64,000 bases of DNA from Platerodrilus igneus. Lineage: Eukaryota > Arthropoda > Insecta > Coleoptera > Lycidae. The stretch spans positions 1,167,001-1,231,000 of the forward strand of contig JARFIW010001342.1 of NCBI GenBank assembly GCA_036346225.1, in the 5' to 3' direction. The translations under genes and the position numbers were made by a program. Every line of letters starts with the position of its first letter. Positions within the stretch are counted from its first letter, which is position 1. The notes under the pieces were generated by a model. That model was not told the DNA's origin. It made no database searches and worked only from the letters and a program-made list of their open reading frames with translations. Below are positions 23,817-34,429 of the stretch, piece after piece.

Positions 23817-25695
23817 GTAGTATAACTATGGAGAAGCTGCGACAGCCCTTTTAAAAGGGCCATAAATATCTTGTAAAGGGTGTGTGTATTATGGAAAAGA
23901 GAAGTATGTATGTGTGAAGGTCACGTATGTGTAGGTGTGTGTGTGTGTTGGTATTAGTTAGGTTTGAGGATAACGATGGTATGGCTATGGAGAAGCTGGC
24001 CGGCCCTTTTTAGAAGGATAATAAATATCTTGTAAAGGGTGTGCGTATTGTATAAAAGAGAGGTACGTATGTGCAGGTGTGTGCGTGTAGGGTGTGGGGT
24101 GTGTGTGGTTCGTCGGTGATGTTAACGTGGAAGTCGTGCCCGCCCTTATGATAAAAGTGCGTGTGCGTGTGTAGATATCGATCGGTGGTGGCGCGCTCGG
24201 TGTCGTGGTTGTTTTTTATTTTCGAAAAGAAAGGTACGTATCGTTATGCGTGTAGGTGTGTAGGGGGGGCGGTGCGTGTTTTAGTCTAAGACGCAATATC
24301 GTAAGGGGCGCGCAAGTGGTGCGAACGTGTTTTTGTCTTAAGAGCGCGTTTTCGGAGGGGTGGTGGTGGTCGCGTTCGAGAATAAGTCTGGGTGTTGTTG
24401 AAAATAAAAAAGCCCTTTCCTTAATTCGTATACGTTATATTATGAATCGAAGCATATATACGATGACGGAATCGTATTTTGCTAAAAATGGTTCGATGAC
24501 GTGTGCGCGTATTTTTTGCCCTCCGAGAGAGAAGATGATGAAAGTGCGCTATTTAATTCGTATACATTGTATGAACGAATGCATAATAGAGGCGATAACG
24601 GAAATCTGTCTGTCTTGTTGGGGCCGCCGCCCGGACGTGTCGGGGTAATAAGAATCGTTTATTTATGAGAGGTCGATGTAGAGGTCAAGTATGTGTGTAG
24701 GCGGCGACTTCTTTGTATGCGAGTTTGTAATGATTTAAAATAACGCAGAGATTTCAGATCGTAGGCAAAAAAATAAACGGGGTCACGATTATCTCATCGG
24801 ACACGTGCAAGACGTTTCAAGTAATCTTTTAATAATTTGAAAAATGTTACGCTCGATGTGTCGTAGGCAATTATGATGAAGTATAAGGAGAATAAGACTG
24901 GGGAGGGAAAATAACCACAAGGTTTTTTTATTACAGGTGTCGATAAGAAAAAATTGCGTGCTGCGTTTGTATTTGAAAAAAAAATTTCTCCCCTACTACG
25001 AATAATAGTTTCGTCGTCTCGAACCATTTTTAGCAAAATACGATTCCGTCATCGTATATATGCTTCGATTCATAATATAACGTATACGAATTAAGGAAAG
25101 GGCTTTTTTATTTTCAACAACACCCAGACTTATTCTCGAACGCGACCACCACCACCCTCCGAAAACGCGCTCTTAAGACAAAAACACGTTCGCACCACTT
25201 GCGCGCCTTACGATATTGCGTCTTAGACTAAAACACGCACCGCCCCCTACACACCTACACGCATAACGATACGTACCTTTCTTTTCGAAAATAAAAAACA
25301 ACCACGACACCGAGCGCGCCACCACCGATCGATATCTACACACGCACACGCACTTTTATCATAAGGGCGGGCACGACTTCCACGTTAACATCACCGACGA
25401 ACCACACACACCCCACACCCTACACGCACACACCTGCACATACGTACCTCTCTTTTATACAATACGCACACCCTTTACAAGATATTTATTATCCTTCTAA
25501 AAAGGGCCGGCCAGCTTCTCCATAGCCATACCATCGTTATCCTCAAACCTAACTAATACCAACACACACACACACCTACACATACGTGACCTTCACACAT
25601 ACATACTTCTCTTTTCCATAATACACACACCCTTTACAAGATATTTATGGCCCTTTTAAAAGGGCTGTCGCAGCTTCTCCATAGTTATACTACTC
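23815..25695. mobile_element. foldback-type element with ~680-bp inverted arms, nested in Gypsy pol
   Basis: 23815-24496 and 25019-25695 are reverse complements of each other, almost base for base; one difference noted is an extra G near 24358. The outer ends read GAGTAGTATAACTATGG and its complement. A loop of about 520 bp (24497-25018) separates the arms and contains no transposase. The outer arm holds subterminal repeats about 159 bp apart, each starting CTATGGAGAAGCTG (23826 and 23985) with ATAAATATCTTGTAAAGGGT, plus a poorer third copy near 24130. Arms are rich in GT/CA runs. I see no clear target duplication at the ends. It must move using enzymes from elsewhere. Confidence 0.92.
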
Positions 25696-26350
25696 ATCCG
25701 CTTCCTGTGGTATGCTTTGTAGACCTCTCAACTTTTCTTCGGAAACTGCGACACTGTCGAATTTTCGGGTCTATTAGCAATTCTTTTCTTGATTGTTCGT
25801 TAGTAACGACTCCTTTGTTACTACAGTTGATAGCACATCGGTTCGTATCCCAGCTCTTTCGTCGATCTTTGGCATCCTTGAGGCATGTTTTGGCTATTAC
25901 TGTTGATTTTCTTCCTCTCTTCGGTTCTTCCTTTTTGGTTTATGGGCGCAGGAAACCAATTCTTTTCTTGAGGTTTGAAAACTTTACTGTTTCTTTACTA
26001 GAGACTCTCGTCTACAGACGACCTTTGCAGTGTTGATGCCGGCCCATCCTTGTCCTCGTTGATTACCACTCTACATCTCTCTCATTCTTTTCTTCTTTCT
26101 TTAGTTCTTCTCCCATTGTTATCACTGCAGTAAATGCTCCGTTCGATTTCTTCTGGTAGTCCTGAATGTAGGTTACTAGTTTATGGTCCGTCGAACCGGA
26201 TGAATTTCTTTTTTTTCTTTTTTTTCTCTATGTTTTGTGTTCGTTTCGTTTATAGTTTGTTTTGTTGAAAGAGATGTCCTTCCAGTTCGTTTGTTATTAG
26301 TTCGGTTGTCTAACCGCTTGTGTTTTCCTACCCCGACCTTTTAATTTTGC
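25696..26350 (+). pseudogene. rest of Gypsy pol after the foldback insertion; integrase core poorly recognisable
   Basis: By position this should be the integrase catalytic core and C terminus, but about 650 bp is short for that. A piece near 25700-25730 reads LPVVCFVDLSTFL, compatible with the start of an integrase core (VD-type motif). Beyond it I could not find the DD35E residues in any frame. Either the core was partly deleted or it is too shifted to read by eye. The final part (26190-26340) is T-rich and probably non-coding. Confidence 0.4.
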
Positions 26351-26362
26351 TGGGGGGGAATT
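26351..26362 (+). promoter_or_regulatory. polypurine tract of the Gypsy element
   Basis: TGGGGGGGAA directly before the 3' LTR start at 26363. In LTR elements such a tract primes plus-strand DNA synthesis. Confidence 0.75.
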
Positions 26363-28015
26363 TGTTACGTTCAATTTAAGGCATGTTACTAAATCCACGC
26401 AAATATAATTAAATATAACGTTGTTTCTATTTCGCCGATTCCAAATTCATAATGCCTTTAAACTAAGCAACCTATACTACTCTTGTCTTCTGTATATCTA
26501 GATAGCGGTTCTGAAAATTTTTGAAAGTTGACAAAATAAATAAATTTTGACGTTTTGCTGTTCATTGGAACGGAATTAATTTACGGTGATGGTTTTCAAT
26601 TCTAGCGTGTCCCGTTGTTTAAAGGGATGCGATCCGACAAACTCTAAGTAATTCTCTACTTCTTCGAGGATACAGCACGAAGTATAAGTCTAAATTCGGA
26701 CAATTGCAGTTATACTCGTGGTAAGTTACGAATAATTTTTGCACTCGATTCGTTAGTGTTATACTTTGGCTAATGCCGATATAATTTTGTAGCTGTTTCC
26801 TTTCCGTCCTATTCCTACGTTCTGGTCTCATCCTAGTTGAACGCTAGCTCGCTTCCTTGGGCTGGGTTCAAATAGTTCCTAAATGCTGTTAGCGAATGGT
26901 GCTCATGGTATTCGACTCCCAACGTCATACTCCGAAATATAGGTACACCTAAGGATGCACATGGAACGTTGAGGAAACTTTCTGGAGTAGCCGACAAAAA
27001 GTAATTGGTCTCCCATCAAGTTAGGAACATGTCGTGTTGGATTTACTACAGAGCTAAGTTCCCCAAATTAAATATGATACGTAAGTAAGTTCCACGAAGT
27101 ATCCTTTTACCCTTTATATGGTTTACCTCCTATATCCTCTGGAGATACTTTTCATGCCATTGACTGCGTGATCTAGCAGGATATATATACTGAGTGTTGC
27201 GAAATGAATAGTGTTTACTGTTTTGGTTGTTGATTTAAAAACTTAACTTTTATATGCAATAGTCTACATAAACCTTGGTACTTACTAGTATTAAGCATAA
27301 AACGCCTGGCATGGATGGTGCCGTAGCGATAAAATATTTGGTTGGTTGCTTGAATGCCATTAGCTTTGCGGAACACGAGCTCGCTAGGTTGTTATAGTAT
27401 AGTGAGATATGTAATATAAACACCGCCACCATAGGTAGATTAAGTTATATCCGTTTATGTGAACTTACCATATATCATTGCTAGCTCCGATTTATACTTA
27501 TCTGATATTGATTAGCCGCCAACGAAGTGGCTTAAATAAAAACTCTAGTCCTGTTACAGTGGAAATTATTTTAGTTTTCTCCCTCCTTATTTAGCTTGGC
27601 CTGTGGTGCATTCCAGACGAGAGTTACTGAGGGTTCAGTATCCGCCCCTAGGATACTAACAATTCCTGTAAGTATTTATATGCCTGTATCTACGGGAGTG
27701 CATTTCCGGAACAACGACCTCCCTAAGAAGTCCTTAGAACTGTTACTGTCCTGGTATTTCACTGATGCTAATATTAGACCGACTAATGGTCTGTCATCAT
27801 TTGTTTATCTATTTTTTTTTCTTCCTGTCGAAGTACTAATCCAACGTATATTCCAGCGGTATTCTTTTACCTGGCTACGTTGACCCTACTCCCCACCCCT
27901 AATCTACGACGGCTAGCCGTAGCATCCTGTTTTGTTTCGGTAAGGGACCCGGGTAGAAAGTTCCTTTCCTGCCTTTGCTTCGTTTCCTTCCCGACCCGTA
28001 GGTTTTACCGTGACA
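26363..28015 (+). repeat. 3' LTR of the Gypsy element
   Basis: 1653 bp, the partner of the LTR at 18092. Differences seen by eye include C/T near 27311 and 27866, G/A near 27831, and single-base indels in homopolymer runs. The remainder is identical. The AACG target duplication follows at 28016-28019. Confidence 0.95.
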
Positions 28016-28253
28016 AACGTGACAAGCGCTTTAATTAAGGATTCATCAACTGGCTTTACCGTAAATTAATTATTAAAAGGACTAAAGGTAAGCTTAATCC
28101 TAGTATACTTAGTTTGCTTACTCAGTCTCTAAATTATTTAAATAATATTGATTGTAAATTCATGTGAAACCGGGTACGCACTCTGTACTGGCATGCAATG
28201 AATTATATATGTCTAATTGACAACTAATAAGAACTTTATATTTTTATTATTAA
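28016..28253 (+). repeat. left arm of the diverged inverted-repeat pair, inner part
   Basis: Reverse complement of 31655-31885 with moderate divergence. Shared landmarks: TTAATTAAGGATT, GGCTTTACCGTAA, AAGGACT, AATAATATTGATTG and TGTCTAATTGACAA. It continues the arm interrupted at 18091 and ends where the solo LTR begins. Confidence 0.75.
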
Positions 28254-28834
28254 TGTAACGAAAGCTTTATTTGCAACAACAACAATTCTATATTTTCAAA
28301 CTGATTTTACAAGCCTTTCCAACAACTCCTAGTTACAATAAAATTTGCTAAAAGCTCCCCAACAATTTATTTTAAGCTAACCGCTAATTAACGCTACGAT
28401 GATATCGTCTAAATTACTTACTAACGAAACAGTATAATTAACTATCCAAGCACTAATTATTAATTTATATAATCACTACAGTAATTCATATCACCTAGAG
28501 TAATATATATCGACAATCATTTATATCACATCTTTCAAAGCTTTAAACTAGAACACGCTGTAATTAAAGGTTTAATCAGAACTAAACCGCAGAACCCTTA
28601 TCGGCAATTTACACCTTATCCAATTGTTCTGGATTCTAAAACATACAAGAATTTGCAAATAATATTCTCAAAATTTCCCATTACAACTTAAATAACTCAA
28701 ATGCAAAAATCTTGTACCTGTCAATCAACTCTACTTAAAGATGTCGCACCACAGGGTGCCCTTTAGTGTACGCTTGTTTACGTTCTAATGTAATTATTCT
28801 TGTCCGAGGAGGAGGCAGTCCGATCGGCGCTACA
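28254..28834 (-). mobile_element. probable solo LTR, copy 1
   Basis: A 581-bp segment with ends TGTAACG...GCTACA (TG...CA), bordered by TTAA (28250-28253) and CTAA (28835-28838): a 4-bp target duplication with one mismatch. It matches 34949-35440 in reverse complement, sharing GGGCACCCTGTG, GAGTTGATTGACA, AATTATTAGTTTATAT-like and CAACAATTTATTTT-like landmarks. No internal retrotransposon region accompanies either copy, so they are best read as solo LTRs left after LTR-LTR recombination. It is not the same family as the Gypsy LTR at 18092. Confidence 0.65.
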
Positions 28835-29244
28835 CTAACATACAACAATGTAGAGCTCTCGTCAGAACTTCAACGACATTCGTTTTGTTATTCCAAAAGC
28901 ATGTCCTCAAGAACTTTCAATTTCACTCCAAGAACATCTAAGGAATTCTGAAAAGTGCTAGTTGGATCTTTCTATAACAGCGGAATGGTTTTTCTACAAA
29001 TTTTTCTCAACCATGTGTCATTAAAACTTTAATTATACTTATGCGCAACTCCAGAGCATGTTTAATATTTGTACGGGTTCTTCGACGATATTCTCTGAGA
29101 ATAATTTCAATCGTGTGATCGCTGAAGGAGCTTCAAGTTTCCATCATAAATATCTTTATAGGCAGTTCATTCCTGTTAGTTTGAACTTTCAATGACATCC
29201 AATGCTTTTTTCGGATCTTTCAGAAGTCAAACGTCTGAAGAACA

Positions 29245-29398
29245 ATGTTGGACCGGGTCACCGGGTTATTCGGGGTCACTGATTTTGACAGGACACCGTG
29301 TTCGCTAAGTGGCCTGGTATTGATCCAGTAAACAGGTATTGATCCGGTGACCCAGTGACCCGGTATTAACCCAGTGACCCGGCTGTTACCAAGTGTTA
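29245..29398 (-). repeat. GGGTCACC-type minisatellite patch, minus orientation
   Basis: Degenerate ~18-20-bp units such as GTGACCCAGTGACCCGGT and ATTGATCCGGTGACCC. Read on the minus strand they give GGGTCACTGGGT units like those at 30391-30520. Confidence 0.65.
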
Positions 29399-30390
29399 GC
29401 AGTGTTCCTAACATTGAGATTCGGTGGGACATAGCTACCTAGTTACTGTAAAATTGCTTAAATCCCAGTAAAGTAACGAAGCTGTATATAAATGGGTACA
29501 TACGACAAGGGGAAATAAAAACCGTTAGTCTTCATGGACTACACAGGATGGCAATATTTATTTGATCATCACTTGTAGTCCATGAGCGTTGCCTTTGACT
29601 TCGTGCTGTATGTAATAATTTTCAATTGCATTGCACCATTTTTTTTATTTTACAAGGGTCTCGATTTTAGTACTTAATCAACAAAGGCATCTCAAATTTA
29701 TTCAAACATTACAAAGCAAAACACATCTAAGTATATAATGGTGTATGATGTCTCCTTATAACAACGAACGCATTCCGATATAAAACCCGGGTAAATAAAA
29801 TTCGTTAAAGACTTACCGCAGTGATCCTATACAAGTAAGGCGCTACCGGTCTTCGGGGTGGGTTCTGTAGCTGCTTTGCTGGTCTGCGTGTCGATAAGAT
29901 AAGGGATGAAGGAACGGGAGATGGGAATCACTTGGCGATTAAATCGAAGGACTACTTGCGCGTCAACATTCCACGAAAGACTGAAAGAAGTGCCCCGGAA
30001 CTATGCTACATTTCCCACGTAAATGCCTACCCCCTCGAACCGCAGTTGATGAACTTTCACGCGCGTTGATGGAAACCAAACCATTCCCACGTGAGAATTG
30101 TTACGTCAGCATGCTCGGGAACCACAAAGATGAGCCAATAATCTAAATAACCATTTGAACCACAACTTGATGTCGTTTTCACAGGCGTTAATATTAAGAC
30201 TATCGAAGAGTTCTAAAAGAAGTTCATAAACCTAAACGAATACTCTACTATGTTGGAGCTTTAAAATAATGCGTAACGACCTCTCTAACATTCTACATAA
30301 AAGAGTCTAGATTATTATTGTCGCTTAAGTACCAACCATCATTGTTGTCACATCAATTTTAGCTTCTTCTAGATTTTAAATCAAAATCGG

Positions 30391-30520
30391 GCAGTTTGGG
30401 TAATCGGATCAGTTTGTGCCACCGGGTAAGTTCAGGCCACCGCATCAGTTGAGGTCACCGGATCAGTTCGGGTCATCGGGTCAGTTCCGATCACTGGGTC
30501 ATATCGGGTCACGGCTTTAA
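30391..30520 (+). repeat. GGGTCACC-type minisatellite patch, plus orientation
   Basis: Degenerate ~18-19-bp units: CACCGGATCAGTTCGGGT, CATCGGGTCAGTTCC and CACTGGGTCATATCGGGT. Opposite in orientation to the patch at 29245. Confidence 0.7.
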
Positions 30521-31654
30521 TTTGGATTCCGGGTTCCGAACTAGTGTTTTCGGGTCAGCGGGTGTTCACAAAACTATTAGAAACATATTTAGGTAAATTT
30601 ATGGTTCCTATTACAGTTAAAATTCAGGTTAAAAATCATACATTTCACACGTAGGAAATTACATGTGTTACAGAAAATAAGAAATAAGTTTATTGCTTAT
30701 TATTGGTAGTATGCATATTTTGTATCTAATGAATGCAAGGTATTGTAATGACGCAAATAGCATTGTGTTTAGTGGTTAAAGTATTCAGGAAATTGACCTC
30801 GTGCAACTGAAAGACTAATGAGATATCAAACATGAAGTAATTAGGTTATTCTGTAATAAGGAAATTATGAGTAACATAGAACACTAGTTAAGCGCAAAAC
30901 TGAATATGTTTGGATAAACTTCCCTAGTTTTTTGAGTATAAAAAGTAAGGCTTAGAAATAGGAAGTCAGTTCTTATTTGCAACTGTTCTACCATCCACAA
31001 CAAAAAAATGGGAATAGTACTGACAGATATGAAATTGTAATAATTTATAATAAATAATTTTTTCTAGACTTTTATCAGTTATTTTAATTAATAACGAAGT
31101 TAATATCAGAACTCAACACCTGGATTTAGAGATAAAACTACAGCATCGACGCTCAGTTCTTCAGGTCGATTGTCGACACCGGGTTAGCGGGTCAAAAAAT
31201 TGCAACGCGGTGCAACTCTGCTAAAGAACTTCAATTTTCTCTCGTGGATACTTAGAGATCTTTGGATGTTCTTAACGTTCCTTCAACGAATAATTAACGT
31301 CCCTAGAGCGCTTTGGACACTAGTTGGCGGTTACAATGACGTTTCAAAATAGTTCAAACAACTTGCCACTTGAAGAAATGCATTTTTTTGTAAAGGAACA
31401 TCATTAGAGCATACTGAAATCGTTAATTGGATCCCTGAATCACTTCCATTTCGTTTTTCTCTACGCCATTCGAAACACCTGATTCTAAAAGACCTCCAAC
31501 TTCTGGTTAGGATTCTTATTAGAGTATGTTGAAGATTGCTAGTAAATCCCTCTGAGAGCGGTTTAGTTTTCAACACGTTTGAAAAATCGAAAACAAACCA
31601 CTCCTTTTAAATCTACTATTTAAAGAAAATGCGAAGAGAGAAAAAAAATCGAAT

Positions 31655-32062
31655 GCAAAGTTAAACATATTTCTGCTTTGTTACTTGTCAATTAGACAGG
31701 TAAAAGGTACAAACAATTCAGCGCGTGCCGTACAGAGGGCGTAATCGGTTTTGCAAAAATTTGCAATCAATATTATTTTGCTTTACAAATGCAAGATTAC
31801 TAAACTAGGCTTAGACTATCTTGAGTCCTTCTAAATAATTAAATTACGGTAAAGCCAATTAATAGATCCTTGATTAGGGCGGTGGTAGCGAGGAAAATGT
31901 TAATGAGGTTATTCCTCTTTCCTTGGTTCTACAGGGCGTATCGCCCGCCTGACGTCTATCTAGTCCAGATTGGCAGTGAAGTTCGTTGTTTGCCTACATC
32001 ATCAAGGGACAAGGCAACGGTAAAGATACAATAATAGGAAGGTTATATGGATTCGACCACTA
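31655..32062 (-). repeat. right arm of the diverged inverted-repeat pair
   Basis: Reverse complement of the split left arm (17905-18091 plus 28016-28253). The alignment runs continuously across the point where Gypsy split the left arm, showing that the right arm preserves the pre-insertion arrangement. Confidence 0.75.
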
Positions 32063-32078
32063 TATTAATAAAAACTAC

Positions 32079-32113
<35 letters not shown>
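32079..32113. repeat. (TAA)n microsatellite
   Basis: Uninterrupted TAA units directly outside the right arm. Confidence 0.95.
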
Positions 32114-32115
<2 letters not shown>

Positions 32116-32245
32116 CGACTTATTCAAATTAATAATATTCGAATTGCAAGACGAGGTGCAGCATCATGCTATTCTTACATCTAACCCCTGGCAACTATTG
32201 AACTATATCTGGTGCAACTACTAAATTAATAATTAATACTAAAAA

Positions 32246-32302
32246 CACACACACACACACACTCACACTCACTCACTCACACACACACACATACACGCGC
32301 AT
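32246..32302. repeat. (CA)n-rich microsatellite
   Basis: CA dinucleotides interrupted by CACT units and ending in CACGCGCATACGC. Confidence 0.9.
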
Positions 32303-32304
32303 AC

Positions 32305-34425
32305 GCAACCACCTTCAGGTCTCTAATTATATGCAACGGAAAGATGATATTAAACATTATGAAGAGAAAGCAAATATTTCTTGTACCTAAGTCTAAGGAT
32401 TAACGACTTTTGCATATGAATTTAGGCCTAAGGTTATTAATCACCTTTATAATTCGATAAGAAAACGATGATTTAAACTTTTTCACTAGTCCTTCACATA
32501 CGATAGGTATGTGTAGAATGCCAACATGGCTGCTGCTTGTTCACTTGTCCAAGCCACCACCCTTCCTTGTTATACGTTCTGATTGGTCGAAAACGACGAC
32601 GTACATTTTTCAAAGTGTGGAAAACATCTTATTTAACATTCTATTCCCACGAAATGCATAATAAGGCTATTTCTAAAAGTCCCGAACAGGCTGGGAACTC
32701 AAAACCGCATTATATAATGCGTCATAACCTACTAAATTATAGAAGAAAAGGGCTCCTAAGGTAATAATTAAAATTAAATCGTTTTGTAGCCAAATGAGCC
32801 GTAACAATTTTGATACCTACATGACATATAATAGGAGCATTAGTAGGCATTTTAACGGTAGGCAAGCGCCATTACAAAAACTGCACTGCGTTCTCAGTGA
32901 ATCAGTCATTCTAACGGCAAGATGACGAGAGTTATACGAACAGAAAATCCTCTGGTACACATTTCTAGTAACTTATCAAAATGTTTTATTCTAAATCTAA
33001 ACCAATTATTCCATATTTTCTTCTACAAAATCTTTGGAAGTGCAATTTTTCAGGTACTTTTTGGGAAACAGTAACGAATCGTTTAACATAGTCACTCGCC
33101 AGAACGTGTTGTTTTTAACTCTAAATAACCGACTCCTTATATTATGCTCTTCCAAATTAAAAGGCCTATATCGACTAAAAGTTCTACAAAGTGAGAAATT
33201 CCAGTAATTTCTCAGAACGTTTCGCACTAAGACAAACAACAAAACACCCCAGAACGTGCAATTCTTTCGCCTGGTTACCTTGTATGAATTCAAGTGCATC
33301 ATTAAAAACAACGGTCTCGCTGATTTTCTAAACAACTAGGTGCATCTTTGATAGAAGAAGATGAATTAATGCAAGAGAGAGAGAGAGAGAGAGAGAGATA
33401 AATTTTTAAGTACCAATTACAGTCATTCCGGTCGTTTTAAACAAGAAAAGACCTTCATTAGGCGAAGCAGAGCCGATAAGCAACATTTAGGAATATTTCC
33501 AACACTTGAATCTGTAATCGTAATGATGTGGTTACTCAAAATAGCCATGCATGATACAGTCTCATATGTAAACGTTGTATGTGGAGAATGAAAGTAAATG
33601 GTCAATTGTTTTGGGCATCGCTGGAAGTCTTGACAAACTGTCAATGTACAATGTTCGTAAAATTCCTTGGAGTCGACGAATTTTAAAAATCAACCTCTTA
33701 ATGAGAACGTAGCGTAGCCTGTCTCATATTGTAAAAAATGTAAAGTTAGAAATAACATCTGTAAGTCAAGAAATGACCTTGCAACCAATAGCAACTAACT
33801 GACCGCGCTAAATATGTTACATTTGACTTTCATAAAAACTGTACTAAAGGTCTTAATGACATATTTAAGCTAATCATTTTTGTACTGATTTCAGTAATGC
33901 AAACAAAATTATAGATTTCTTAAGTAACTCCAAGATAATATGGACAAGTTGCAAAAGTCGGCAATTTATGAGATTAGTTGTTCGGAACAAGAACATTTTC
34001 GAAAATATATTGAGCACCACGGTTAATATGAAAAGACCCAAGTCGCTAATCACATTTCTAAATCAAGGCATCTTATTAAACTAAAAAAGGTTAAGCTGTT
34101 AGAAGTGATGACGTGTTCTTCTTTGTATACTTGTGAATCAATTCAAATAGTTGAGCATAAAGGACTCGTTTACAAAACTGAAAGAGGACATGTATCTTCA
34201 TCTAGTATTAGGGGGGAAATCACAAGCCTGCGTAGCGAGTAGAATACCTTCAGATGGTCATTGAAAAGGTCCACTTATAATGATCATATCCTCAGAAAGG
34301 TTCCTCAACACAACCTCTCTATTTTGAGTTGAAATAGTCCTACTACTTAGTGATCAAAATGCGTATTTAGATTTTTAATTATTTCGTGAAGAGGGATTTT
34401 GATTATATTTAACACGTGGCGTGTA
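32305..34425. other. intergenic, nothing assigned; (GA)n at 33374-33399
   Basis: AT-rich. The only clear repeat is (GA)n at 33374-33399. A 109-codon minus-strand frame (33006-33335) contains two related segments (NCTFWGV and NNTFWRV), indicating an internal duplication of about 150 bp. It has no recognisable domain and is not called as a gene. Confidence 0.55.
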
Positions 34426-34429
34426 TCAA

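Larger units (their letters stand above)
18092..28015 (+). mobile_element. Ty3/Gypsy-type LTR retrotransposon, complete but non-functional
   Basis: Bounded by two direct LTRs that begin TGTTACG and end GTGACA, with the 4-bp target duplication AACG outside them (18088-18091 and 28016-28019). Internal order: primer-binding site, gag with zinc knuckles, protease, reverse transcriptase, RNase H, integrase zinc domain, a nested foldback element, and a polypurine tract. Protease-RT-RNase H-integrase order places it in Ty3/Gypsy rather than Copia. No envelope-like frame is seen. By eye the two LTRs differ at only about four substitutions and six single-base indels over 1.65 kb, so insertion looks recent; nevertheless gag and pol carry many frameshifts. 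Confidence 0.95.
28839..31650. other. interior of the inverted-repeat pair; no coding function recognised
   Basis: About 2.8 kb between the two arms. I see diffuse, diverged short repeats and two GGGTCACC-type minisatellite patches (annotated separately), but no transposase or other coding similarity. If the pair is one transposon, it is non-autonomous or its gene has decayed past recognition. Confidence 0.5.

Noticed and set aside
24256..24648. 130-codon plus-strand frame
   Set aside because: Lies across the arm and loop of the foldback element, shows no domain, and part of it recurs only as the inverted arm.
26190..28015. Possible envelope gene downstream of pol
   Set aside because: Only about 650 bp separates the foldback element from the 3' LTR and no signal peptide, transmembrane frame or glycoprotein-like frame is seen.
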